From Candidatus Gaiellasilicea maunaloa (GTDB lineage Bacteria; Actinomycetota; Thermoleophilia; Gaiellales; Gaiellaceae): 41,042 bases of DNA. Made by a program: the position numbers and the translations under genes. The notes beneath the pieces are model-generated. The model was not told the DNA's origin. It did no database searches and was given only the letters and a program-made list of their open reading frames with translations. The stretch covers positions 1-41,042 of the forward strand of contig JANDLU010000025.1 in NCBI GenBank assembly GCA_024330215.1, read 5' to 3'. Positions 1 through 7,595 of the stretch are shown one piece after another (positions within the stretch are counted from its first letter, which is position 1; every line of letters starts with the position of its first letter).

Positions 1-47
1 ACTTCGACAGCAACCAGCGAGTCCCTACGAACTAACGACTCAGGACA

Positions 48-1781
48 CTAGCCGCAGCCCGGGAGCCGGAAGCTCGCGATTCTCGTCTGCCAGCCGTTGG
101 TCGCGCTCGCCTGACCGGCGGCCGTGTAGTACTCGTTCACGTACCAGAAGGTGCAGTCGTCGACCGGGTCGACATTCAGCGACGTGTAGTCGCCCCAGCG
201 GGAGTTCAGCGTCGTCTGCACGCCGCTCCCGTCGACGATCGTCCCCTCAGCGACCGTGAGCTGACCGGCCGGGTCGCCTGCGAGCCGGCCCGTGTAGCGG
301 ATCCCCGGGTAGACGTTGGTTCCGTTGACGACGCTGTAGCCGAGCGCGATGTTCCCGTATCGATCCATCGCGGCCGAGCCCATCCAGCGGTGGACCCCGT
401 CGCCGGGCGCATAGGTGCCCTGCTGGTAGATCGAGTAGACGCCGTCGACGCGACGTACCTCGTACCAGCGTACGCCGGCGACGCCGGGCAGAGCCTCGAC
501 GGACTGGTTCGTCACGAGCGTCTCGTACGAGCCGAAGTTCCGATAGGCGAGCCGGTGGGTCGGCCGCTGTCGGTAGGACAGGATGTCGAGGTACTGCGCC
601 GGATCCACGATCCCCGGCTGGGGCAGGCAGTCGCGGGCGGTCGGCGCACACGGGAAGATCGAGTCGAACGGCGCCGTCGGGAGCTCGTGCGGCTCGGAGA
701 GCGACGCCGTCGGATGGGCCGACCACTTGACCGTCAGGTCGTAGATGTTCAGCGCGTCGACCGTCGCGCCGTAGCCGGCCCCGTCGTCCTGCGTGCCGAC
801 GATCGGCGCCGGGGCGCGGCCGTGCGGTCGCCGGTCGCCGTCGATGTCCGCCGGCAGGAGTCCGTCGCCGAGGTCCTCGAGCGCCACGTCCGGGTCTTCC
901 GAGTCGAGGAAGAACTGGATCGCGCGCGCGTTCGCGTCGCCGTTCACGAGCCTGTGCTTCTCGAGCGCGTAGACGCTGATCCCGTACCCGTCGACCGTGC
1001 CGAAGTCCCGCGTCGTCAGCAGGTACGAGTTCGTCCAGACGCCGTACTTCGGATAGTCGGGGAAGTAGTAGCCCCCATCGGGATCCTGCTGGGTGATGAA
1101 CGCATACCGGTAGTACGAGCCCGTGGGGTCGCCGCTCGTAGAGATCGCGACGCAGTTGTAGAAGGGCGCCGTGGGCGTGGCCGGGTCGAGCCCGCGAGTC
1201 GTGAACTGGGTCAGGATCCAGCGGTCGGTTGTCTGGTCGTAGAGGACGATCGGATCGCCCGATGGATCGGTGCAGTCCTCGATCGCGAAGCCCGCCCACA
1301 GCGTCCCGGTGTCGACCGGCGCGAGTAGCGGGTTGCCGGCCTTGTCGTAGACGCCGAAGACGAGGTTCACCATCTCGACGTAGTGGTGCGGGCCGATGTC
1401 GCCCACGGGATCCGGGGGATTGACCCGGAAGCCGAAGATATTGAAGTTGTCTTGATTGCTCAGGCCCTCGAAGTTCGCGAGCGGACCCGAGGCCTGCGTG
1501 AGGCCGAAGCCCGAGCTCTGGAGCGCGATATCGCCCGTGTACCCGCTGTCGCCGTCGGCGACCGGGGCGTTGCCGCTCCGCGTGTTCCCGAGCGGTGCCT
1601 CGACTGCTCCGGTGCGCGGCTGGAGCAGCGTTACCGGCGGCGAGACGTCGAACGCGACCGCCGTCGTGATTATCGGCTTCTTCGCCGCCGCCACCCCGCT
1701 CGGCGCAGCAGCCAGCGCCGCCGCGAGGATGACGCCGAGGACGACGAGCAGGCGTGCTCGCCGTCTCTGTGTATGGATCAT
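48..1781 (-). CDS. Large secreted protein of unknown function
   Basis: This 577-residue protein is probably exported. It begins with a classic Sec signal peptide: a basic n-region (QRRRAR), a hydrophobic core (LLVVLGVILAAALAAA) and Ala-rich residues before a likely cleavage near residue 32. The mature part is rich in Tyr, Gly and Asp and has no further membrane segment. A stretch reading DPVGDIGPHHYVEMVN near residue 125 resembles a motif I recall from large secreted bacterial proteins with propeller-like repeats, but I cannot name a family or activity. A few Cys residues (for example FPCAPTARDC) could form disulfides outside the cell. GGGAGG lies just before the ATG and supports this start. 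It is transcribed away from the plus-strand gene at 1906 and has no partner in the window. Confident as a gene, unknown in function. Confidence 0.85.
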   Translation of the reverse strand: MIHTQRRRARLLVVLGVILAAALAAAPSGVAAAKKPIITTAVAFDVSPPVTLLQPRTGAVEAPLGNTRSGNAPVADGDSGYTGDIALQSSGFGLTQASGPLANFEGLSNQDNFNIFGFRVNPPDPVGDIGPHHYVEMVNLVFGVYDKAGNPLLAPVDTGTLWAGFAIEDCTDPSGDPIVLYDQTTDRWILTQFTTRGLDPATPTAPFYNCVAISTSGDPTGSYYRYAFITQQDPDGGYYFPDYPKYGVWTNSYLLTTRDFGTVDGYGISVYALEKHRLVNGDANARAIQFFLDSEDPDVALEDLGDGLLPADIDGDRRPHGRAPAPIVGTQDDGAGYGATVDALNIYDLTVKWSAHPTASLSEPHELPTAPFDSIFPCAPTARDCLPQPGIVDPAQYLDILSYRQRPTHRLAYRNFGSYETLVTNQSVEALPGVAGVRWYEVRRVDGVYSIYQQGTYAPGDGVHRWMGSAAMDRYGNIALGYSVVNGTNVYPGIRYTGRLAGDPAGQLTVAEGTIVDGSGVQTTLNSRWGDYTSLNVDPVDDCTFWYVNEYYTAAGQASATNGWQTRIASFRLPGCG

Positions 1782-1905
1782 CTTCCCTCCCGATGTCGGC
1801 CGAGAGTGACGGCTTTGTCCAATCCCTCGGCGCCTGCGTACCCGACGAACCTAACCGGATGAGCAGCGCGGATCAAGGCGACGCTCGCAAGCGCGCTATC
1901 GTGGG

Positions 1906-2271
1906 GTGGTGCGGATCCTCGCGTTCGTTCTCGGGATGCTCTCGCTCGTCGCGCCGGCGGCTCATGCAACGGGGGAGTCGGGATTGCGCGGCGTCGTCAT
2001 GCGCGGGCCGACGAGCCCGGTCTGCCGGGACGACGAGCCATGCGAGGCGCCGGCCGCAAACGTGGCGCTCGTCTTCAAGCGGGAGGGGCGCATCGTCGCG
2101 CGGACGACGTCGGGGCAGAAGGGCGGCTACCGGATCGCGCTGAAGCCTGGGAGATACCTCGTCACGACGGCGAGGCGCACGATCGGAGCCGGGCTGACAC
2201 CGCGGACGGTGGTCGTGCCACGAGAGCGGTTCGCCCGGGTCGACCTCCACCTCGACACCGGTATCCAGTAG
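1906..2271 (+). CDS. Small secreted protein with carboxypeptidase-regulatory-like fold
   Basis: The product is 121 residues with an N-terminal signal peptide (MVRILAFVLGMLSLVAPAAHA, cleavage probably after AHA). The mature part reads as one small beta-sandwich: GLRGVVMRGPTSPVC, then two close Cys residues (C..DDEPC), VALVFKREGRIVARTTSGQKGGYRIALKPGRYLV and a final strand VDLHLDTG. The pattern of turning a default value into a graded strand, then GxYRIALKPGRYLV, is typical of carboxypeptidase regulatory-like or prealbumin-like domains. These usually act as extracellular adhesion or spacer modules. It starts with GTG, followed directly by a second GTG that could also serve. The amidase gene follows after 9 bases on the same strand, so both may act at the cell wall. 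The fold call is family knowledge; a specific role is not shown. Confidence 0.75.
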   Translation: MVRILAFVLGMLSLVAPAAHATGESGLRGVVMRGPTSPVCRDDEPCEAPAANVALVFKREGRIVARTTSGQKGGYRIALKPGRYLVTTARRTIGAGLTPRTVVVPRERFARVDLHLDTGIQ

Positions 2272-2280
2272 TCCTGCACC

Positions 2281-2925
2281 GTGCTGGCCGAGACGCTCGC
2301 GGCCGCGCTGATCTGCCTCGATCCCGGCCACGGCACCGCGTCCGACGTCGGCCGGCAGCTCGAGCCGATCGGGCCGCGCTCGCGTGAGCTGAAGGTGAAG
2401 GACGGCGGCGGCACGGTCGGCGAGGCGCCGGTCGCGCTCGCGATCGCCCAGCACACACGCGCCGCGCTCCTCGCGCGCGGCCTTCGCGTCGCGACCACGC
2501 GCGAGCGGGACGGCTACCGCGGCGGCAACCGCGAGCGGGCGCGCTTCTGCAACGCGCACGGCGCTTCGTTGATGCTCCGGATCCACGCCGACGGCTCCAC
2601 CGATCCGTCGCGGCACGGGATCGCGACCCTCGTCCCGGCACGCCGCCGCGGCTGGACGGATGACGTCTACGGGCCGAGCGCGAGGGCCGGGCGCCTCGTC
2701 CAACGCGAGCTCGTGCGGGCGACGGGAGCCCGCGACCTCGGCGTCGTCGAGCGTTCCGACCTGACCGGGTTCAACTGGGCCGACGTGCCCGTCGTGCTCG
2801 CAGAGACGGGCTTCCTGAGCAATCCGGCCGAGGGAGCACGGCTCCGCTCGGTCGCCTATCAGCGCCGAATCGCGACCGCTCTCGCGAACGCCGCCGCGAA
2901 CTTCGTCGCTCGAGGACGTTCGTAG
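2281..2925 (+). CDS. N-acetylmuramoyl-L-alanine amidase (Amidase_3 type)
   Basis: This 214-residue enzyme should cleave the amide bond between N-acetylmuramic acid and L-alanine in peptidoglycan. The zinc amidase family hallmarks are in order: LDPGHG near residues 13-18 (first zinc His), a Glu in VGEAPVALAIA near residue 45, RIHADG near residue 100 (second His) and the final catalytic Glu in LAETGFLSNPAE near residue 180. The length suits a lone catalytic domain with no attached cell-wall-binding repeats. The N-terminus (MLAETLAAALICLDPG) is too short for a clear signal peptide, so either export is non-classical or the true start differs. The GTG start lacks a good ribosome site and may be translated by reinitiation from the gene 9 bases upstream. 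It converges with the minus-strand gene ending at 2945. Confidence 0.85.
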   Translation: MLAETLAAALICLDPGHGTASDVGRQLEPIGPRSRELKVKDGGGTVGEAPVALAIAQHTRAALLARGLRVATTRERDGYRGGNRERARFCNAHGASLMLRIHADGSTDPSRHGIATLVPARRRGWTDDVYGPSARAGRLVQRELVRATGARDLGVVERSDLTGFNWADVPVVLAETGFLSNPAEGARLRSVAYQRRIATALANAAANFVARGRS

Positions 2926-2944
2926 GTGCGCAGGGCTGGCCTCC

Positions 2945-3967
2945 TCAGCGCGGTCTGATCCGGTAGACGACGCCGCGGCCCCAGTCGCCGACGAGCAGCG
3001 CGCCGCCGCCCGGCTCGACCGCCAGGCCGAGCGGATGCTCGAAGCCGTCGGCAAACGTCGTTGCCCGCCCCGAGCGGACGTCCACCCGCACGAGCTTGCG
3101 GCCCCACCGCTCGCTCAGGTACTGGCCCCACTCGGCGACGAAGAGCCGGCCGCGCCAGAAGGCGAGGCTATCGGCGGATGAGTGCGGCTCGAGCAGGGCG
3201 ACGGGCTTCGTCACCCCGCGGCAGCTTCCGCGCAGCTCCCGGAAACGCCAGCTCGACCAGCACTCGGGCCAGCCGTAATCGGCGCCCTGTCGGATCAGGA
3301 CGATGGTCTCGGCAGGCTCGCTCTCGCCGAGGTCGTCGCGCGCATTGTCGGAGACGTAGAGCCGGTTGCTGCCCGGCTCGAACGCCAACCCGAACGGGTT
3401 GCGCAGGCCGCGGGCGACGATCCGGAGGTCGCTGCCGTCCTGCCGCGCGGAGAGGATCGCCGCGCTGCGCCGATCGTCCTCCACGCAGGCGTTGCAGGTG
3501 GAGCCGCTGCCGAGATAGAGGCGGCCGTCGGGGCCGAGCGCGACGGTGTCCTGCTGGTGGCGGCCGAACGGGAGCCCGGCGAGGATCGTCCGCCGCGAGA
3601 CGACACGGTGTCCCCGAACCACGAGCCGGTGCAAGGATCCCTGCGCAGAGACGAAGAGCGTCGAGCCGTTCCACGCGAGCCCGAGCGGCGTCCGGAAGCC
3701 GCGCGTCAGCACCCGCGGGCGGGTCGTGCCCCGACCGACGGCGACGATCGCACCTTTTTCCTGGGTTGCGTAGAGCAGTCCGTCCGGGCCGAAGGCGAGC
3801 GCCGTCGGGCGCTCGAGCCCGGTTGCGTAGAGCTCGGCCGTGTAGCCGCGCGCGAGCTCGAGGGCGGGAGCGGAGCCGTGGGTGCGTTGCGGCGCGGCGG
3901 CGGACGAAGCGCTCGCGAGTGCGACCGCGGCCGCGACGACGGCCACAGCGGCGCGGGGACGGGTCAG
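2945..3967 (-). CDS. Glucose/sorbosone dehydrogenase-type PQQ beta-propeller (probable CTG start)
   Basis: The protein (about 340 residues) belongs to the soluble aldose sugar dehydrogenase / glucose-sorbosone dehydrogenase group, six-bladed propellers that oxidise sugars with PQQ outside the membrane. Recognisable segments are LERPTALAFGPDGLLYAT, LGLAWNGSTLFVS, NPFGLAFEPGSNRLYVSDNARDD and ADYGWPECW, each marking a blade or the cofactor face. A signal peptide is present only if translation begins at the CTG at 3967, giving MTRPRAAVAVVAAAVALAS with a basic n-region. That CTG overlaps the upstream gene's TGA stop as CTGA. The nearest standard start, GTG at 3945, would remove the charged n-region. 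The frame is open much further upstream, but there it overlaps the preceding gene and looks like shadow. Last gene of a minus-strand run. The family is sure, the exact substrate is not. Confidence 0.8.
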   Translation of the reverse strand: MTRPRAAVAVVAAAVALASASSAAAPQRTHGSAPALELARGYTAELYATGLERPTALAFGPDGLLYATQEKGAIVAVGRGTTRPRVLTRGFRTPLGLAWNGSTLFVSAQGSLHRLVVRGHRVVSRRTILAGLPFGRHQQDTVALGPDGRLYLGSGSTCNACVEDDRRSAAILSARQDGSDLRIVARGLRNPFGLAFEPGSNRLYVSDNARDDLGESEPAETIVLIRQGADYGWPECWSSWRFRELRGSCRGVTKPVALLEPHSSADSLAFWRGRLFVAEWGQYLSERWGRKLVRVDVRSGRATTFADGFEHPLGLAVEPGGGALLVGDWGRGVVYRIRPR

Positions 3968-4944
3968 ATTTCCCAGGGGTCCGGAGTCTCGGCGGCCGGA
4001 TCGTCCGCGCGCCGCTTGCGGCGCAGGAATCCGAATCGACGCTTCGGCTCCGGGTCGGCATCGGGATCGGGTTTCGCCGGCGGGATCGACGGTGCGCTTT
4101 CGGCGTCCTCGGTCTCCGCTTCGGCCGGCCCTGCGGTTTCGGGCTCGGCAGGGTCGGGCCTGCCGGAGTCGTGCTCGGCAGGCGCGGGATCGGCGGTCGC
4201 AGGCTCCGCGACGGCCTCGGGCTGCGTGTCCGGATCCGGCTCCGGCTCCGGCTCGGGAGCGGGCTCGAGCTCGACTTCGGGCGCCTCCAGCCCCGGATCG
4301 GGCTCGAGCTCGGGTGGGAGCTTCGTCACGACGGTGTGCGACTCCGAGTCGTCGGGCGCCTCGACCGCCGTCGCCTCGACGACCGGCATGCTCCACGGCC
4401 CGGTGCTCTCGCTCGCCTCTTCGCCGGTGGCTCCGACGGATCCGGCGACGGCGTCGAGCCGCCAGCGCGCGCGCCTCGCGGCGTTCGCCACCTCGGAGAG
4501 CACGACGAGCGCCAACGCGGTCGCCATCACGATCACGATCGCGGTTGTCGAGAGGTCGGCCAGTCCGGCGAGGAGGGCGACGAGAAGGAGGAACGTCGCT
4601 TCGAGCGCGAAGCGTGGTACGGCGACCCGATGGGTCGTCGGGGCCGGCACGGAGGCGATCCAGTCCGGTCCGATCCGATCCGATCGGGGATCGAGGCCGA
4701 CCCGCTCGGGATCGCGATCGACCGGCCAGGCCTCATCTTCGTAGCGCTCGCTGCTCCACTGTCGATCGGGCTGCTGCCGGCCGAGCCGTTCCTGCTCGAG
4801 CCGCTCCGACCGAAGCGCGCGCAGCTCCTCGCGCAGCTCCCCGGCGACCGACTCGAGCTCCTGGACGCGCTCCGCGAAGGAGGCGAACGCCTCCTCGACT
4901 CGCGCCGCGTCGTATCTCTCTTCCGTCCGCGGCAGCTCGCTCAT
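3964..4944 (-). CDS. Membrane protein with N-terminal coiled coil, two helices and long Pro/Glu-rich tail
   Basis: A 326-residue protein of no family I recognise. Visible parts, in order: a charged heptad-like stretch of roughly residues 15-50 (ASFAERVQELESVAGELREEL) that should form a coiled coil; a polar region; two adjacent hydrophobic helices around residues 100-140 (ATFLLLVALLAGLADL and TAIVIVMATALALVVLSE); and then about 170 residues dominated by Pro, Glu, Asp and Ala. The end is basic (RRFGFLRRKRRA) before DPWEI. The layout suggests a hairpin membrane anchor with both ends in the cytoplasm and a disordered acidic tail, perhaps a scaffold. The start is the ATG giving MSELPRTEERYD; longer in-frame starts run into the epimerase gene. 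It sits between an epimerase (31 bases upstream) and the PQQ-type dehydrogenase (stop/start overlap). Confidence 0.75.
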   Translation of the reverse strand: MSELPRTEERYDAARVEEAFASFAERVQELESVAGELREELRALRSERLEQERLGRQQPDRQWSSERYEDEAWPVDRDPERVGLDPRSDRIGPDWIASVPAPTTHRVAVPRFALEATFLLLVALLAGLADLSTTAIVIVMATALALVVLSEVANAARRARWRLDAVAGSVGATGEEASESTGPWSMPVVEATAVEAPDDSESHTVVTKLPPELEPDPGLEAPEVELEPAPEPEPEPDPDTQPEAVAEPATADPAPAEHDSGRPDPAEPETAGPAEAETEDAESAPSIPPAKPDPDADPEPKRRFGFLRRKRRADDPAAETPDPWEI

Positions 4945-4975
4945 CGCTCGGAAGTATGCCCCGAGCGACCGGAGG

Positions 4976-6016
4976 TCAGAGCTGCTCGCCGCCGACTCGC
5001 GCACGCAGCTCGGCCGCGTGTCGACCAGGCTGAAGCGGCGGCGTCGCCCGTCCCGCGCCTTCGCGAATTCCGGCCACAACCTCGCGGAGGGTCTCGTCCG
5101 CGGTGCGGGTCGGCGCCCAGCCGAGCTCGGAACGAGCGCGTGCGGTGTCGAGTACGGGAATGCCGAGTGCGAGGTCGAGCCAGTCCGGCGAGGTCGGCTG
5201 CAGGCGCGCGAGCCAGGTTGCGTGGGCGGCTCGGCGCAGGATGCCCTCCGACAGCCGCAGGGTGCGCGTCCCGAGCGCACGGGCAATCGCGCTCGGGTCG
5301 AGCACGGGCTCGGCCGCGATGTTGAATGCGCCGCGAACGTCCGCGAGGGCGGCGCGGCGATAGGCGTCGCCGACGTCGTCCGCGTGCGCGAGTTGCAGGG
5401 TCAGGCCCGGAACGTCCGGCACGAAGGGGATCCACCCGGGACTGAGGAGGGCGCCCGGAAGCAGCGGGCCTGCAAAGAGGCGCCGCTGGCCGCTCGCCGC
5501 GTCGCGCTTCGTCGTGATCGCCGGGCGCAGACGGACGACGCGGAGCTCGGGCCTCTCCGCCTCGAGCCGGTCGAGCCGTCGTTCGACCTCGGCCTTCTGC
5601 CTCGAGTACCAGCTCGCGGGAATCCCCTCCGTCGGCCAGCTCTCGTCCACGGGCTGCTGGTCGGTTCTCGGCGAATAGGCGCCGACCGAGGAGGCAACGA
5701 CGAGGGTGGGGACGCCAGCGGCGACCACGGCCTCGAAGAGCCGCTGTGAGCCGTCGACGTTCGTCCGGCGCAGGGTCGGCTCGTCGTGGGAGGGCTGGAT
5801 CAGCCAGGCGAGATGGATGACGCAGTCGGCACCTCGCAGGTGCGAGGCGAGCTCGTCGCGCGTGACGTCGGCGGCGGCGAACTCCGTCTTGGCGAAGGTC
5901 GCCGCCGGCGGCCGCCGCGCGATCCCGAGGATCGAGGCGACGGCGTCGTCGCGGCCGAGCGCGTCGAGGACGCTCGTGCCGACGTTGCCGGTCGCGCCGG
6001 TGACGACGATTCGCAT
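4976..6016 (-). CDS. NAD(P)-dependent epimerase/dehydratase family protein
   Basis: A 346-residue extended short-chain dehydrogenase. The Rossmann dinucleotide loop VTGATGNVGTSVL lies at residues 5-17 and is followed by AADVTRDELASHLRGADCVIHLAW, the usual fourth strand with the D-V pair and the substrate-side HLAW. The catalytic Tyr and Lys are in SWYSRQKAEVER (YxxxK), with Ser of VASSVGAYSP upstream. Members act on nucleotide sugars or related hydroxy compounds; the substrate cannot be told from sequence. The C-terminal third (LSEGILRRAAHATWLARLQPTSPDWLDLALGIPVLD and ARSELGW) matches the substrate-binding domain of actinobacterial NAD-dependent epimerases. It starts with ATG 52 bases after the small gene upstream and is read with the two minus-strand genes that follow. 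Confidence 0.88.
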   Translation of the reverse strand: MRIVVTGATGNVGTSVLDALGRDDAVASILGIARRPPAATFAKTEFAAADVTRDELASHLRGADCVIHLAWLIQPSHDEPTLRRTNVDGSQRLFEAVVAAGVPTLVVASSVGAYSPRTDQQPVDESWPTEGIPASWYSRQKAEVERRLDRLEAERPELRVVRLRPAITTKRDAASGQRRLFAGPLLPGALLSPGWIPFVPDVPGLTLQLAHADDVGDAYRRAALADVRGAFNIAAEPVLDPSAIARALGTRTLRLSEGILRRAAHATWLARLQPTSPDWLDLALGIPVLDTARARSELGWAPTRTADETLREVVAGIREGAGRATPPLQPGRHAAELRARVGGEQL

Positions 6017-6068
6017 CGCTACCAGATGATCGAGGCCATGAGATCGCGCGAGATTGTGGCATCGATCA

Positions 6069-6374
6069 TCAGGGCTCGTTCGGGCTGTCCATCTCGCCGA
6101 GAGCTTCCTGTGCCCTGGCGTGGATCGCGGCGCGCCGCTCCTCGAGCGAGGACCTCGGCGCCTCGACCTCGTCGATCGGGGTGCCCTCCGCGGCGGCGAA
6201 CTCGTCGCGGTCGTCGCCGGCCGCGCGAGCCTCCTGAAGCTTTCGCCGGAGCTCGACAGCGGGGTCGGCGCCGAACTCGAGGGCGGGGGGTTCGTCCGGC
6301 CGATGCCGCCTGCGGAACCGCAGCAGTGCCGCGATCCCCAGCGCGCCCGCGATCCAGGCCGATGCTCGTCTCAT
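6069..6374 (-). CDS. Small membrane-anchored protein, unknown function
   Basis: A 101-residue protein with one N-terminal hydrophobic segment (AWIAGALGIAALLRF, about residues 6-20) followed by a strongly basic stretch RRRHRPD. By the positive-inside rule this puts the C-terminal 75 residues in the cytoplasm. The rest is charged and mostly helical (VELRRKLQEARAAGDDRDEF and SLEERRAAIHARAQEAL), with no catalytic motif. It resembles small cytoplasm-facing anchor or scaffold proteins; I recognise no family. It is the first gene of the minus-strand run toward 2945 and shares its upstream region with the divergent rpsF operon. Confidence 0.65.
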   Translation of the reverse strand: MRRASAWIAGALGIAALLRFRRRHRPDEPPALEFGADPAVELRRKLQEARAAGDDRDEFAAAEGTPIDEVEAPRSSLEERRAAIHARAQEALGEMDSPNEP

Positions 6375-6448
6375 CGGGCGGATGCTACTCTGCTCGCGCT
6401 TCCTGCCTCGTCTCGCACGCGCTTGTTCCCGCTCGTGCCTGCCGGCGA

Positions 6449-6472
6449 GGCCGCCTAAGACCGTAGGAAGCC
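6449..6472 (+). promoter_or_regulatory. Leader hairpin before rpsF (possible S6:S18 site)
   Basis: The sequence folds as GGC-cg-CCTA-AGACCG-TAGG-aa-GCC: two short stacked stems with an internal CG/AA loop and a CCG in the apical loop, 27 bases before the rpsF start. Many bacteria regulate rpsF by binding the S6:S18 pair to a leader with a conserved unpaired CCG. This could be such a site, but the stems are short and I have not compared it with a covariance model. Confidence 0.25.
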
Positions 6473-6480
6473 GAAGCCCG

Positions 6481-6489
6481 AGGAAGGAG
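6481..6489 (+). promoter_or_regulatory. Ribosome binding site of rpsF
   Basis: AGGAAGGAG lies 9 bases before the GTG at 6499. This decides the start of S6: the upstream in-frame ATG at 6382 would add a 39-residue basic extension not found in S6 proteins. Confidence 0.7.
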
Positions 6490-6498
6490 CCAGGGGAC

Positions 6499-6870
6499 GT
6501 GATCGACTACGAGATTCTGCTCATGCTGGACCCCGAGCTGCCCGGAGAGCGGCAGGAGGAGATCGTCAAGCGCACCCGCGTCCTCGTCGAGAAGGGCGGA
6601 GGGACGTGGGCCGGCCAGGATGCCTGGGGCCGGCGCAAGCTCGCCTACGAGATCGACAAGAAGGGCGAGGGCGTCTACCACCTGCTGACCTTCAGCGCCG
6701 AGGCGGAGACGCTCGACGAGATCTCGCGCGTGCTCAAGATCGACGACGCAGTGATGCGCCATCTGGCGACCCGTCGCTACAGGCCAGGTTCGACCCAGCC
6801 GGTAGCCGTCGGCGGCCCGGCCCGCGAAGATGTCGCGGTACCCATCGACAGCTCGCTGGAGGAGGAGTAA
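6499..6870 (+). CDS. rpsF: 30S ribosomal protein S6
   Basis: Small-subunit protein S6, which pairs with S18 on the central domain of 16S rRNA. The 123-residue product begins MIDYEILLMLDPELPGE, matching the start of bacterial S6 (YEIxxmldP). It continues through TRVLVEKGGGTWAGQDAWGRRKLAYEIDKKGEGVYHLLTF, the WGxRxLAYxIxKxxxGxY core of the family, and AVMRHLATR near the end. A short acidic C-terminal tail (SSLEEE) follows; such tails occur in other S6 proteins. The GTG start is chosen because of the strong upstream ribosome site and family length. First gene of rpsF-ssb-rpsR-rplI; its TAA stop overlaps the ssb ATG by one base. Confidence 0.96.
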   Translation: MIDYEILLMLDPELPGERQEEIVKRTRVLVEKGGGTWAGQDAWGRRKLAYEIDKKGEGVYHLLTFSAEAETLDEISRVLKIDDAVMRHLATRRYRPGSTQPVAVGGPAREDVAVPIDSSLEEE

Positions 6871-7310
6871 TGGCCATGATCAACAGCGTCGTCCTGATCG
6901 GGAACCTGACGCGCGACCCGGAGCTCCGCCACACCCCGTCCGGCACCGCCGTGACGACATTGCGGATCGCGGTCAACGACCGTGTCAAGCGCGGCGAGGA
7001 GTGGCAGGACGCCGCGTACTACTTCGACGTCACCGTCTGGGGCCGCGACGCAGAGAACTGCGCCCAGTACCTCGCCAAGGGCCGCCCGGTCGGAGTCCAG
7101 GGCAAGCTCACCTGGCGCGAGTGGGACGCGCAGGACGGCTCGAAGCGCCAGTCCGTCGAGGTGACCGCCAACAATGTCCAGTTCCTCGGCGGCCGCGACG
7201 GTGGCGGCGGCGACGGCGGCGGCCAGTTCGTCCCGCAGGGCGCAGGCCAATCCTCACAGCCCTCCGCCGACTTCCCGTCCGCCGCCGCCGACGACGACAT
7301 TCCGTTCTAG
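6870..7310 (+). CDS. ssb: Single-stranded DNA-binding protein
   Basis: A 146-residue SSB that coats single-stranded DNA in replication, repair and recombination. The OB fold is clear: [65 protein letters not shown] and a final strand [12 protein letters not shown] Gly-rich flexible linker (about residues 110-135) leads to the acidic tip DDDIPF, which recruits partner proteins. Two ATGs are possible. The first at 6870 overlaps the rpsF stop; the second at 6876 ([11 protein letters not shown]) fits family N-termini and lies 8 bases after GGAGGAG. The gene between S6 and S18 is the usual housekeeping ssb. Confidence 0.96.
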   Translation: MAMINSVVLIGNLTRDPELRHTPSGTAVTTLRIAVNDRVKRGEEWQDAAYYFDVTVWGRDAENCAQYLAKGRPVGVQGKLTWREWDAQDGSKRQSVEVTANNVQFLGGRDGGGGDGGGQFVPQGAGQSSQPSADFPSAAADDDIPF

Positions 7311-7320
7311 GAGACGAGAC

Positions 7321-7593
7321 ATGGCACAGCCGAAAACCCAGGATCGGACACGCAGCAAGCGCCCGGGCTCCGCCACGGCGCCCGGCCGGCGGAAGAGCTG
7401 CCTCTTCTGCAAGGACAAGGTGGAAGAGGTCGACTACAAGAACGTGAACCAGCTCCGGCGCTACATCTCGGAGAAGGGCAAGATCCGCAACCGCCGGATC
7501 AGCGGCGCCTGCCGGCGGCACCAGCGACAGGTCGCGGTCGCCGTCAAGCGCGCTCGCGAGATGGCGCTCCTGCCCTACGTGGAGGCCAAGTAG
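7321..7593 (+). CDS. rpsR: 30S ribosomal protein S18, zinc-binding (C+) form
   Basis: The 90-residue S18 partner of S6. The conserved core is [53 protein letters not shown]2C pair (C27, C30) and a CX2H pair (C64, H67) make it the zinc-binding C+ version of S18; organisms with this version may also carry a zinc-free copy elsewhere, used under zinc limitation. The N-terminal 25 residues are basic and probably disordered. TAGGAGAC just before the ATG provides the ribosome site. It starts 10 bases after ssb and ends 2 bases before rplI. Confidence 0.96.
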   Translation: MAQPKTQDRTRSKRPGSATAPGRRKSCLFCKDKVEEVDYKNVNQLRRYISEKGKIRNRRISGACRRHQRQVAVAVKRAREMALLPYVEAK

Positions 7594-7595
7594 CG

